The notes beneath the pieces were generated by a model. That model was not told the origin of the DNA and did not search any database. It worked only from the letters and a program-made list of their open reading frames with translations. Source: Rhodospirillales bacterium 69-11 (GTDB lineage: Bacteria > Pseudomonadota > Alphaproteobacteria > Acetobacterales > Acetobacteraceae). From it: a stretch of 32,117 bases of DNA. Where the stretch lies: positions 1,181-33,297 of the forward strand of contig MKTV01000006.1 of the NCBI GenBank assembly GCA_001898425.1, written 5' to 3'. This document shows, piece after piece, positions 1 to 8,305 of this stretch (position 1 is the first letter of the stretch; every line of letters starts with the position of its first letter). A program made the translations under genes and the position numbers.

Positions 1-14
1 TGCCGTCCTTCTGA
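1..14 (+). other. Possible last codons of an upstream coding region
   Basis: One frame reads three sense codons and then TGA at 12-14, nine bases before the next gene. In related elements the coupling-protein gene traG ends here, so this may be its tail. Fourteen bases are too few to identify it. Confidence 0.25.
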
Positions 15-22
15 GGCCGTCC

Positions 23-442
23 ATGAAATCCCGCCACCACTTCTACATCGAACGCGCGCTGATGAAGCGCCTCGATCAACTGGCCGAGAAACCGGGCGTG
101 ACGCGCTCCGCGATTCTGGAAGATAGCTTACGGGCCTATCTCGATCGCCGCGGGGCGTCTGAACTCGATGACAAGTTCAAGCAGCGGCTGGATAGGCTCA
201 GCATGCAGCTGGGCCGGATCGAACGCGATGTCGGAATCGTGCTGGAGAGCTTGGCGCTCTTCGTCCGCTACGAGCTGACGGTCACAGCGCCTTTGCCGGA
301 AGACGATCAGGTCTCGCGCACCATCGGACAGGAGCGGTTTCAGGCGTTTCTGGACCAGGTCTGCCGGCGCATCGCGGGTGGCAAGGATTTCCGGGCCGAA
401 GTCCTCGCACGCAATGGGAGCGAGGTGCGCCATGACCATTGA
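23..442 (+). CDS. CopG-like ribbon-helix-helix protein preceding trbB
   Basis: The product has 139 residues. Residues about 5-45 have the pattern of a ribbon-helix-helix DNA-binding fold: a short strand with FYIERALMKRL, then VTRSAILEDSLRAYL. A charged helical region follows. CopG-type genes commonly sit between traG and trbB in alphaproteobacterial trb clusters, where they are thought to regulate transfer genes. Its stop overlaps the trbB start by 11 bases, so the two are translationally linked. Whether it controls the trb promoter or has a structural role cannot be read from the sequence. Confidence 0.8.
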   Translation: MKSRHHFYIERALMKRLDQLAEKPGVTRSAILEDSLRAYLDRRGASELDDKFKQRLDRLSMQLGRIERDVGIVLESLALFVRYELTVTAPLPEDDQVSRTIGQERFQAFLDQVCRRIAGGKDFRAEVLARNGSEVRHDH

Positions 443-1427
443 GCATCTTGAATCCCATGGTCGCCGCCGCGCCATGCTCAAGACGGCAATGGGACCTGAG
501 ATCGTGGCTGCGCTAGCCGATCCCGCCGTTATCGAGATCATGGTCAATCCCGATGGCGCGTTGCGTCTGGACAGGCTGGACCAAGGCCGCGTGGACACCA
601 AACTGCGTCTCAGCAGTGCGGATGTAGAGCGCATCATCCGGCTGGTGGCGTCGCATATCCGATTGGAAGTCCATGCCGGCAATCCGATCGTCAGCGCGGA
701 ATTACCCGAGAGCGGTGAGCGTTTTGAAGGCTTGCTCCCGCCTGTTTCGCCGGCGCCGTGTTTTTCGATCCGCAAACCGGCCGCGAAGATCTACACATTA
801 GACGACTATGTTGCCGACGGCGTGATGATGGCGCCATTGGCTGAAGCGCTGAGAAGCGCTGTCACCGAACGCCGCAACATCGTCATTGCGGGTGGCACCA
901 GCTCCGGCAAGACGACACTTGCCAATGCGCTCTTGGCCGAGATCGCGACACGCGACGAGCGCGTCATCATTCTGGAAGACACGCGTGAGCTGCAATGCGC
1001 AGCGCCCGATTGCGTCAGTCTTCGGACCAAGCCTGGCGTGGCCAATCTTGCGACCTTGGTACGGTCCACGCTCAGGTTGCGGCCGGACCGCATCATTGTC
1101 GGTGAAGTGCGCGGCGCCGGAGCGCTCGACATGCTCAAGAGCTGGAACACCGGCCATCCCGGCGGCATCGCGACGGTGCATGCCAATTCGGTGCGCGCCG
1201 CGCTCTATCGCATCGAACAATTGATTCAGGAAGTCGTCGTGACTGTGCCGCGGCGGCTGATCGCAGACGCGATCGACATCGTCGTGTTCATTCGGGGCCG
1301 CGGCACCGCACGGCGCATCGAAACCATCGCCGAACTCAACGGCTTCGAGTCCGACGGTGATTACGCCCTCAAAGACCTCAATCCCAATCGTCCTTATGTC
1401 GGAGGAGAGAATGATCATGGCGCTTAG
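432..1427 (+). CDS. trbB: TrbB, conjugal transfer secretion ATPase (VirB11 family)
   Basis: The product has 331 residues, the usual family length. It is a hexameric cytoplasmic ATPase that powers pilus assembly and DNA export. Walker A is GGTSSGKTT at about 154-162. The Walker B region is RPDRIIVGEVRG at about 218-229, followed by the His-box TGHPGGIATVHAN. The ATG at 432 is chosen over an upstream start at 378 because homologues begin near here, a GGAG lies about 10 bases upstream, and this start gives tight coupling to the preceding gene. It is the first clear mating-pair-formation gene of the cluster. Confidence 0.95.
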   Translation: MTIEHLESHGRRRAMLKTAMGPEIVAALADPAVIEIMVNPDGALRLDRLDQGRVDTKLRLSSADVERIIRLVASHIRLEVHAGNPIVSAELPESGERFEGLLPPVSPAPCFSIRKPAAKIYTLDDYVADGVMMAPLAEALRSAVTERRNIVIAGGTSSGKTTLANALLAEIATRDERVIILEDTRELQCAAPDCVSLRTKPGVANLATLVRSTLRLRPDRIIVGEVRGAGALDMLKSWNTGHPGGIATVHANSVRAALYRIEQLIQEVVVTVPRRLIADAIDIVVFIRGRGTARRIETIAELNGFESDGDYALKDLNPNRPYVGGENDHGA

Positions 1428-1743
1428 AATAGCGGTTCCCCGTCCTGTGGTGTTCGCAAGTGCATTTGCGATCATGGCGTTTGCGCCCGTCACCGCCTTT
1501 GCGGCCGGCACCAACATGCCATGGGAGCAGCCGCTCCAGCAGGTGCTGGACTCGGTGCAAGGCCCGGTCGCCAAGATCATTGCCGTCCTCATCATCATCG
1601 TGACCGGACTCACGCTTGCGTTCGGAGAGACCGCGGGCGGCTTTCGGCGCCTAATCCAGATCGTCTTTGGCATTTCGATCGCCTTCGCGGCCTCAAGCTT
1701 CTTTCTGAGCTTTTTCTCCTTCGGCGGCGGGGCACTGGTCTGA
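1411..1743 (+). CDS. trbC: TrbC, conjugative pilin precursor (VirB2 family)
   Basis: The product is a 110-residue hydrophobic protein. It has an N-terminal signal-type segment ending near AFAAG (about residue 31), then two long hydrophobic stretches separated by a short basic loop (GGFRRLIQ), as in VirB2/TrbC pilins. GGAGGAGAG lies directly upstream; ATG at 1417 is an alternative start. It overlaps the end of trbB by 17 bases and shares TGATG with trbD. TrbC of RP4 is processed and cyclised by TraF; no such peptidase gene is visible in this window. Confidence 0.9.
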   Translation: MIMALRIAVPRPVVFASAFAIMAFAPVTAFAAGTNMPWEQPLQQVLDSVQGPVAKIIAVLIIIVTGLTLAFGETAGGFRRLIQIVFGISIAFAASSFFLSFFSFGGGALV

Positions 1744-2006
1744 TGGACGGCGATCTCGAAGGCTTCGAGGTGCCGCTGCACCGCGCGCTCACTGAACCGA
1801 TCCTTCTGGGTGGTGCGCCGCGCAGCATCGCCATTCTCAACGGCACCATCGCGGCGGCACTCGGGCTCGGTCTGCAGATGTGGCTCGCCGGAGTCCTGCT
1901 GTGGCTGGTTGGCCATTCGCTCGCCGTGTTTGCCGCCAAACGCGACCCAGACTTTGCGTCCGTCCTCGTCCGCCACCTCCGGCAAAAGGCGTATCTCGCA
2001 TGTTGA
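1743..2006 (+). CDS. trbD: TrbD, inner-membrane mating-pair-formation protein (VirB3 family)
   Basis: The product has 87 residues. The opening (GFEVPLHRALTEPILLGGAPR) is the standard TrbD/VirB3 start, and one or two hydrophobic segments follow at about 30-60. The start codon overlaps the trbC stop (TGATG), and the stop overlaps the trbE start by 7 bases. VirB3-type proteins associate with the VirB4/TrbE ATPase, which fits the coupling. The short length is normal for the family. Confidence 0.92.
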   Translation: MDGDLEGFEVPLHRALTEPILLGGAPRSIAILNGTIAAALGLGLQMWLAGVLLWLVGHSLAVFAAKRDPDFASVLVRHLRQKAYLAC

Positions 2007-4465
2007 ACCTGCGTGAATACCGCCCCTATCCCGACCGTTTGGCCGATCATCTGCCCTGGGCGCTGCTGATTGCACCGGGCATCGTGCTCAACAAGGACGG
2101 GTCGTTCCAAAAGAGCTTCCGTTTCCGCGGGCCCGATCTCGAAAGCGCCACGCAATCCGGCCTGATTTCCGCCTCGGCGCGTCTCAACAATGTGCTACGC
2201 CGTTTCGGCTCCGGCTGGGCACTCTTCTTCGAAGCCGAACGTTACGAAGCGCCGGATTATCCCATGTCGGAGTTTCCGGAAGGCGCGTCGTGGCTGGTGG
2301 ATGAGGAACGGCGGCAGGCGTTTCAGGGCGGATATACCGCAGACCCGCAGCCCAGGTTCCGGCGCTCCGAACACTATGAGAACGCCTATACGCTCACCTT
2401 ATTATATATGCCGCCGCCCGATGCGACCTCCGGCGCGGAGCGCGCTTTGGTCGAGCGTGGCGAGAAAGCCAAAGACCGCGACTGGCGGCAGGAACTCCAG
2501 AGCTTCGAGGCGGAATGTACCCGCGTCTTCGATCTGCTCCGCGGAATCATGCCGGAGATCGCGCCACTCGACGACTCCGAAACCCTGACCTATCTGCACG
2601 GCACGATTTCGAGCAAGCGCCACGCTCTGAATGCGCCGGCAACGCCCCTCTATCTCGATGTGATTTTGCCCGACGAGCCGTTGAGCGGCGGGCTCGAACC
2701 GATGCTCGGAGACCGCCATCTGCGCACGCTCACGGTGCTCGGTTTTCCGAATATGACGCGGCCCGGAATCCTCGATGGACTCAACCATCTGGATTTCCCG
2801 TATCGCTGGATGACGCGTTTTATCGCCATGGACAAGGCCGAAGCGACCAAGGTGCTGACCAAGCTCCGGCGCCAATGGTTCAACAAGCGCAAATCCATTA
2901 CCGCGCTGCTGCGCGAAGTGCTCTACAATGAGCCCGTTCAGTTGCTGGATTCCGACGCCGACAACAAGGTGGTGGACACTGATCTCGCGCTGCAGGAGCT
3001 TGGCGCCGATCACGTCAGTTTCGGGTATCTCACCACCACCATCGTCGTTCTGGATGAAGATGCCGGCCGCGCCGACGACAAGATCCGCGCTGTTGAGCGT
3101 GTTATCCATAGTGCTGGCTTCACCACCATCCGCGAGAGCCTTAACGCGGTTGAAGCGTGGCTGGGATCCTTGCCGGGTCATGTCTATGCCAATGTCCGTC
3201 AGCCGCTGGTGCACAGTCTCAACGTCGCCCATCTGGTGCCGTTTTCTTCTGTCTGGGCGGGCCCGCAGCACGACGATCATCTGGACGGTCCGCCACTGTT
3301 CCTGGCCGAGACCAGCGGCTCGACGCCATTCCGCTTTGCGGTCCATGTCGGCGATGTCGGGCATACGCTGATTGTCGGTCCCACCGGGGCGGGCAAATCG
3401 GTGTTACTGGCGCTGATGGCGCTCCAGTTCCGGCGTTATCCCGGCGCGCAGATCACCATCTTCGACAAGGGCAATTCTGCACGCGCCGTGGTGCTCGCCA
3501 TAGGCGGCGCCCATCACAATCTCGGCTCCGATGGATCGTTGGCGTTTCAACCGCTCGCCAATATCGACGACCCGGCGGAGCGCAGCTGGGCAGCGGAATG
3601 GCTTGCCTCACTCTTCGCGCATGAAAAGGTCTCGATCACGCCCGAGATCAAGGAAACCCTCTGGTTGGCCTTGAGCAATCTCGCGTCCGCGCCGAAACCG
3701 CAGCGGACCATGACGGGGCTTTCGGTTTTGCTCCAATCGAATGCACTCAAATCTGCGCTCATGCCGTACACGCTGGAAGGTCCCTTCGGTCGGCTGCTTG
3801 ATGCCGATGACGATCATCTGGCTATGCATGAGGTCCAGTGCTTCGAGATGGAAGATCTGATGCATGAGGCCGACGTCATGATGCCGGTACTGACCTATCT
3901 CTTCCATCGGTTAGAAGCGCGCTTCGACGGGCGGCCGTCACTGTTCATCTTGGATGAAGCCTGGGTATTCCTGGACAATCCGCTCTTCGCGGCACGCATC
4001 CGCGAATGGCTGAAGGCCTTGCGCAAGAAGAACGTCGCCGTGGTCTTTGCCACCCAGTCGCTGGCCGATATCGCCAACAGTTCGATTGCGCCGGTCATCA
4101 TCGAATCCTGTCCGCAACGGATCTTCCTCGCCAACGATCGGGCGCAGGAGCCATTGGCGGAAGAGACGTATCAGCGCTTTGGCCTCAATGCGCGCCAGAT
4201 CGAACTGATCGCGCGCGCCACGCCCAAGCGGCACTACTACCTGCAATCCTTCCGCGGCAACCGCCTGTTCGAACTGGGGCTTGGCCCTATCGCACTCACC
4301 TTCTGCGGCGCCTCCGATCCGGAGAGCCAGACACTGATCGACCGGCTCCTCGCCGAACACGGACCGGACGGATTCGCGGAAGCGTATCTGCGCGCCAAGA
4401 ATCTGGAGTGGGCCGCGGACCTGCTCGCTGGGTTTACCGAAGCCCCACCGGAGATCGCCCCATGA
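2000..4465 (+). CDS. trbE: TrbE, conjugal transfer ATPase (VirB4 family)
   Basis: The product has 821 residues, typical for TrbE. It is the large secretion ATPase at the inner membrane. Residues 1-400 match the CagE/TrbE/VirB N-terminal type (start MLNLREYRPYPDRLADHLPWA). Walker A is VGPTGAGKS at about 459-467. Walker B is LFILDEAWVFL near 648. The motif FATQSLADI follows. The ATG at 2000 is used instead of an upstream in-frame start because the family's conserved N-terminus begins there. The last codon overlaps the trbJ start as ATGA. No frame damage is seen. Confidence 0.96.
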   Translation: MLNLREYRPYPDRLADHLPWALLIAPGIVLNKDGSFQKSFRFRGPDLESATQSGLISASARLNNVLRRFGSGWALFFEAERYEAPDYPMSEFPEGASWLVDEERRQAFQGGYTADPQPRFRRSEHYENAYTLTLLYMPPPDATSGAERALVERGEKAKDRDWRQELQSFEAECTRVFDLLRGIMPEIAPLDDSETLTYLHGTISSKRHALNAPATPLYLDVILPDEPLSGGLEPMLGDRHLRTLTVLGFPNMTRPGILDGLNHLDFPYRWMTRFIAMDKAEATKVLTKLRRQWFNKRKSITALLREVLYNEPVQLLDSDADNKVVDTDLALQELGADHVSFGYLTTTIVVLDEDAGRADDKIRAVERVIHSAGFTTIRESLNAVEAWLGSLPGHVYANVRQPLVHSLNVAHLVPFSSVWAGPQHDDHLDGPPLFLAETSGSTPFRFAVHVGDVGHTLIVGPTGAGKSVLLALMALQFRRYPGAQITIFDKGNSARAVVLAIGGAHHNLGSDGSLAFQPLANIDDPAERSWAAEWLASLFAHEKVSITPEIKETLWLALSNLASAPKPQRTMTGLSVLLQSNALKSALMPYTLEGPFGRLLDADDDHLAMHEVQCFEMEDLMHEADVMMPVLTYLFHRLEARFDGRPSLFILDEAWVFLDNPLFAARIREWLKALRKKNVAVVFATQSLADIANSSIAPVIIESCPQRIFLANDRAQEPLAEETYQRFGLNARQIELIARATPKRHYYLQSFRGNRLFELGLGPIALTFCGASDPESQTLIDRLLAEHGPDGFAEAYLRAKNLEWAADLLAGFTEAPPEIAP

Positions 4466-5190
4466 AACGCAGACTCGTCACGGTGTTTCTAGCAACCGCC
4501 CTCTGCACAGCCACACTTATCATGCCGGCCCACGCACAGCTCTTCGGTGGGACCATCGTCTTCGACCCCCAAAACTATGCCCAAAACCTTCTGACGGCCG
4601 CGCGCGAACTGCAACAGGTCAACAACGAGATCCAGTCGCTGCAGAACGAAGCGGCCATGTTGCAAAACATGGGCAAGAATTTGTCGTCGCTGAACATCTC
4701 GCAGATCGGCACGATGATTTCCGCGCTCACGCACATCGGCAATCTGATGAACCAGGGGAGCGGCATCGCCTTCAATGTCAATGCCACCGACAGCGCCTGG
4801 AATACATCTTATCCCTCAAGCTATGCTGCCACCACGCCGACAGCGACGCTGGCCGCGAACGCGCAAACCCGCTGGCAGCAGGCCATGGAGGCCTTCCAAC
4901 TGGCGCTCAATGTGCAGGCGCAGATCGTTCAGAATGTGCAGGGCGACTCCGCGACACTGACCAATCTCGTGAACACGTCACAGGACGCGGTCGGCAATCT
5001 GCAAGTCAGCCAAGCCACCAACCAGCTTTTGGCGCTTTCCACCAAACAGCAGCTCCAACTCCAGAATCTGATGGCGGCGCAGTACCGCGCCAACGCGCTC
5101 GATGCCGCGCGTGCCGCCGAAACGGAGGCAGACGGGCGGGCGTCGTTTCAGAAGTTCATGGGATCGAGCAGTGCCTACACACCGCAATAG
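4462..5190 (+). CDS. trbJ: TrbJ, periplasmic mating-pair-formation protein (VirB5 family)
   Basis: The product has 242 residues. A signal peptide ends near HAQ (about residue 25). The mature part is long, helical and rich in Gln and Ala: heptad-like LLTAARELQQVNNEIQSLQNEAAML, then a Ser/Thr-rich middle. TrbJ/VirB5 proteins are periplasmic or pilus-tip components. The start overlaps the trbE stop by 4 bases. The usual next gene, the entry-exclusion lipoprotein trbK, is not present between this gene and trbL; only 21 bases separate them. Confidence 0.92.
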   Translation: MKRRLVTVFLATALCTATLIMPAHAQLFGGTIVFDPQNYAQNLLTAARELQQVNNEIQSLQNEAAMLQNMGKNLSSLNISQIGTMISALTHIGNLMNQGSGIAFNVNATDSAWNTSYPSSYAATTPTATLAANAQTRWQQAMEAFQLALNVQAQIVQNVQGDSATLTNLVNTSQDAVGNLQVSQATNQLLALSTKQQLQLQNLMAAQYRANALDAARAAETEADGRASFQKFMGSSSAYTPQ

Positions 5191-5211
5191 CAGCGGCAAA
5201 CGGAGCCAGCT

Positions 5212-6597
5212 TTGAACAATCTGAACATTATCGACCAGTTTCTGCAGGTCTTTATCCGCTACATCGATAGCGGATTCGGATTGCTCAATGGCGATGTGGC
5301 GGCGCTGTCCACCATCCTGATCGCGCTGGATATCACCATTGCCGGATTGTTCTGGGCGCTGGACGGCGAGGGCAATGTGCTCGGCGCGCTCATCAAGAAG
5401 ATCCTGTATGTCGGCGCCTTCGCTTACATCATCAACAATTTCCAGAGTCTTGCGGCCATCATCTACAACTCCTTCGCGGGGCTGGGGCTCACGGCGACCG
5501 GAAGCGGACTTACGGCTGAGGATCTCCTGCGGCCGGGCAAGATCGCAGGGACGGGCTTTCAGGCGGCGTATCCGCTGTTGCAGCAGGCCGGACACTATGT
5601 CGGCTTCACCACGCTGTTCTCCCATCTGGTGCCAATCCTTGTCCTGCTGTTCGCCTGGGCGATCGTCGTGTTGTCGTTCTTCATCCTCGCCGTCCAGCTC
5701 TTCATCACGATATTGGAATTCAAACTGACGACGCTGGCAGGCTTCGTGCTGGTGCCGTTCGCACTATGGAACAAGACCTCGTTCCTGGCCGAACGGGTGC
5801 TCGGCAATGTCGTGTCGTCCGGTATCAAGGTGATGGTGCTCGCCGTGATCGTCGGTATCGGTACGACCTTCTTCAGCCAGTTCACCAGTGCGGTCCCCAC
5901 GCAGGAGCCGAGCCTTGCCGCGGCCATGTCCTTGGCATTGGGATCGCTGGCTCTCTTTGGACTTGGAATCTTCGGCCCCGGTGTTGCGGCCGGTCTTGTC
6001 GCCGGTGCGCCGCAGCTTGGCGCAGGCGCTGTGGCGGGAACGGCCATGGCAACGGCTGGGACTGCGATGTTGGCCGCGGGCGGGGCCGGAATGGCCGCAC
6101 GTGGCGGTTTGGGCGCGGTACGCGCCGCCACCGCTATCGGCAGCGGGGCATCGACAGCCTATGGCCTGGCCCGGGCAACAAGCGGCACGACCGGTCTGGC
6201 CGGTGTCGGCGTTGGACTCGCCGGTGTTGCGAAAGCCGGTGCGGGGGCGGCCTATCAAGCCGCCAGCGGCGTCACATCTAACGCCACAAGCGGTTTGAAG
6301 GCGAGCGCGGCAGCCGGACGGCAGGCAGCGTGGCGCGCGACCGGCGGCATGCGCCATTCGTCATCAACATCGTCAACCTCACCATCATCATCTTCTTCGC
6401 CTTCCGCATCCGGTGAGCCGGCCCCCCACGGCGCCACCGGCAGCAGCGGCGGGTCCAGTGCGATGCCACCCGCCTGGGCCCGCCGTCTACGCTCGCAACA
6501 ACAGCGCCGCGGGCACGTCCAGAACATCCATCAGGCCATCAAGGACGGGGACCATCCCGGCCATGGCCTCTCGCCCACCTTGCACGAGAAAGAATGA
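5212..6597 (+). CDS. trbL: TrbL, polytopic inner-membrane transfer protein (VirB6 family)
   Basis: The product has 461 residues. Residues about 25-260 hold several membrane segments, including PILVLLFAWAIVVLSFFI and VMVLAVIVGIGTTFF. The rest is low complexity: Gly/Ala-rich to about 370, then a Ser/Pro-rich stretch and a basic tail, as is usual for TrbL. The start is TTG: no ATG occurs in frame before residue about 207, and CGGAG lies 6 bases upstream. VirB6-type proteins form part of the inner-membrane channel. The stop overlaps the trbF start (ATGA). Confidence 0.93.
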   Translation: MNNLNIIDQFLQVFIRYIDSGFGLLNGDVAALSTILIALDITIAGLFWALDGEGNVLGALIKKILYVGAFAYIINNFQSLAAIIYNSFAGLGLTATGSGLTAEDLLRPGKIAGTGFQAAYPLLQQAGHYVGFTTLFSHLVPILVLLFAWAIVVLSFFILAVQLFITILEFKLTTLAGFVLVPFALWNKTSFLAERVLGNVVSSGIKVMVLAVIVGIGTTFFSQFTSAVPTQEPSLAAAMSLALGSLALFGLGIFGPGVAAGLVAGAPQLGAGAVAGTAMATAGTAMLAAGGAGMAARGGLGAVRAATAIGSGASTAYGLARATSGTTGLAGVGVGLAGVAKAGAGAAYQAASGVTSNATSGLKASAAAGRQAAWRATGGMRHSSSTSSTSPSSSSSPSASGEPAPHGATGSSGGSSAMPPAWARRLRSQQQRRGHVQNIHQAIKDGDHPGHGLSPTLHEKE

Positions 6598-7298
6598 TGC
6601 CGATCTTCAAACGCACTGCCCAGCGCTACGGCCAAACACCAGAGCCGGTGACGCCCTACCAGAAAGCGGGTCAGCTTTGGGATGAGCGCATCGGTTCCGC
6701 GCGTGTGCAGGCGAAAAATTGGCGTCTGTTGTCGCTGGGCGAGCTTTGCCTCTGTTTCCTGCTGGGCGGTGGCCTTATCTGGTCACTGTCGCAGAGTCGT
6801 GTCGTGCCTTACGTTGTGCAAGTCGATCGTCTGGGCGCCGCGCAAGCCGTCACGCCGGCCGAGGCGCATTATCAACCGACCGATCCGCAGATCGCGTATT
6901 TCCTGGCGCACTTCATTGAAGATGTCCGTTCGCTCTCCATCGATCCGGTGGTAGTGCGGAACAACTGGCTGCAAGCCTATGATTTCGCCACCAATCACGG
7001 GGCCGTGTTCCTGAACGATTACGCGCAGGCCAATGATCCCTTCAAGCGTGTGGGAGAGCGGACCGTGTCGGTGCAGGTCACCAGTGTCGTGGGCGTGTCC
7101 GATAGCTCGTTTCAGGTGAAATGGATCGAGCAGACCTACGAGCACGATGCGCTCGCAAAAACCGAGAACTGGACCGCGATCCTCTCCGTCGTGACCAAAG
7201 AGCCTGCCAATGCCGATGTGCTGCGCAAGAACCCGCTTGGGCTCTACGTCAACGGCATCAATTGGTCGCGCGAACTGTCCCCCAACGAAAATCCGTGA
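6594..7298 (+). CDS. trbF: TrbF, inner-membrane assembly factor (VirB8 family)
   Basis: The product has 234 residues. A short cytoplasmic N-terminus (TPYQKAGQLWDERIGSARVQ) is followed by one membrane anchor at about 45-65 and a periplasmic VirB8-type domain with the conserved run VVPYVVQVDRLG and later NPLGLYVNGINWSREL. These are hallmark TrbF segments. ATG codons stand at both 6594 and 6597; the first overlaps the trbL stop. VirB8 proteins are bitopic scaffolds that contact the VirB9/VirB10 core. Confidence 0.95.
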   Translation: MMPIFKRTAQRYGQTPEPVTPYQKAGQLWDERIGSARVQAKNWRLLSLGELCLCFLLGGGLIWSLSQSRVVPYVVQVDRLGAAQAVTPAEAHYQPTDPQIAYFLAHFIEDVRSLSIDPVVVRNNWLQAYDFATNHGAVFLNDYAQANDPFKRVGERTVSVQVTSVVGVSDSSFQVKWIEQTYEHDALAKTENWTAILSVVTKEPANADVLRKNPLGLYVNGINWSRELSPNENP

Positions 7299-7309
7299 AG
7301 GAAGTCGCT

Positions 7310-8302
7310 ATGAAATCGTTTGCCATCCTGCTCACAACAGTATCCGCGCTCACCGTCAGCGCCTGCGCGAGTGGAACACCGCCACCTGCCATTACTTATG
7401 ACACAGCTTCGTTCAAACCAGCGGTGCAGAAATCCAATCCGGCGCCTAAACCAACGGTTCCGCAGATCGCACCAGGAACCATCATGGGACCGGTGTTGCC
7501 CGCAACGCCGGTCAAAGTGAAGCTCATGCCACCAACCGCACGGGTCGAAGCGGCGAACCGGACCGCTCTGCATGAGCCGACGGCAACCGGTTATATGAAC
7601 GCGGTACAGATCTATCCTTTTTCCGAGAATGCACTCTATCGCCTTTATGCCGCGCCGCTACAGGTGAGTGATGTCGCGCTGCAACCTGGCGAGGTTCTGT
7701 CCGCTATCTCAGCCGGCGACACGGTGCGTTGGGCCGTGGGCGACACGTCCAGCGGCAATGGCCAGGACAAGCAGGTTCATGTCCTGGTGAAGCCCTTCGC
7801 GCCGAACCTCAAGACCAATCTGGTCATTCTGACGAACAGGCGCACCTATCATTTGGAACTGCAAAGCACCAATCACACCGCGATGGCGGCCGTGTCCTGG
7901 CGTTACGCCGATAACGGGCTCATCGGCGATAAAAGCGGCGGCACACCGACGGCCGCGGCTGGCGCTGTTGTCGATTCTGGCATCGCGGTTGACGATCTCC
8001 ACTTTCGTTATGCGATCTCCGGCGACAATCCGCCGTGGAAGCCGATCCGCGCCTTCGATGACGGCCACAAGGTCTATATCGAGTTTCCAGCGCGGATCGA
8101 CCAGGGCGAGGCGCCGCCGCTCTTTGTCGTCGGCCCGGGCGGCAACAGCGAACTCGTCAATTATCGCATGCACGGCAACTACTATGTCGTCGACCGGCTG
8201 TTTGGCGCGGCCGAACTCCGTCTGGGCCAGGACAGGCAGCAGGTGGTGCGCATCAGCCGCACCGATGGTCAGAAGGCCAGCCACGGCCTCTTTGGCGGGT
8301 GA
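7310..8302 (+). CDS. trbG: TrbG, outer-membrane-complex lipoprotein (VirB9 family)
   Basis: The product has 330 residues. The N-terminus is a lipoprotein signal with lipobox VSAC (Cys at about residue 20). A Pro-rich linker follows, then a VirB9-type beta domain containing the conserved NLVILTNRRTYHLEL and the C-terminal run YVVDRLFGAAELRLG. An AAGGAAG ribosome site lies 6 bases before the ATG. With TrbI it forms the outer-membrane core complex. It is 11 bases after trbF and 3 bases before trbI. Confidence 0.95.
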   Translation: MKSFAILLTTVSALTVSACASGTPPPAITYDTASFKPAVQKSNPAPKPTVPQIAPGTIMGPVLPATPVKVKLMPPTARVEAANRTALHEPTATGYMNAVQIYPFSENALYRLYAAPLQVSDVALQPGEVLSAISAGDTVRWAVGDTSSGNGQDKQVHVLVKPFAPNLKTNLVILTNRRTYHLELQSTNHTAMAAVSWRYADNGLIGDKSGGTPTAAAGAVVDSGIAVDDLHFRYAISGDNPPWKPIRAFDDGHKVYIEFPARIDQGEAPPLFVVGPGGNSELVNYRMHGNYYVVDRLFGAAELRLGQDRQQVVRISRTDGQKASHGLFGG

Positions 8303-8305
8303 GAC

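Noticed and set aside
798-2075. Long minus-strand frames over trbB-trbD, and similar ones over trbE and the kinase
   Set aside because: The plus-strand trb genes are complete, tightly overlapping and carry family motifs. The opposite frames have no ribosome sites or domains.
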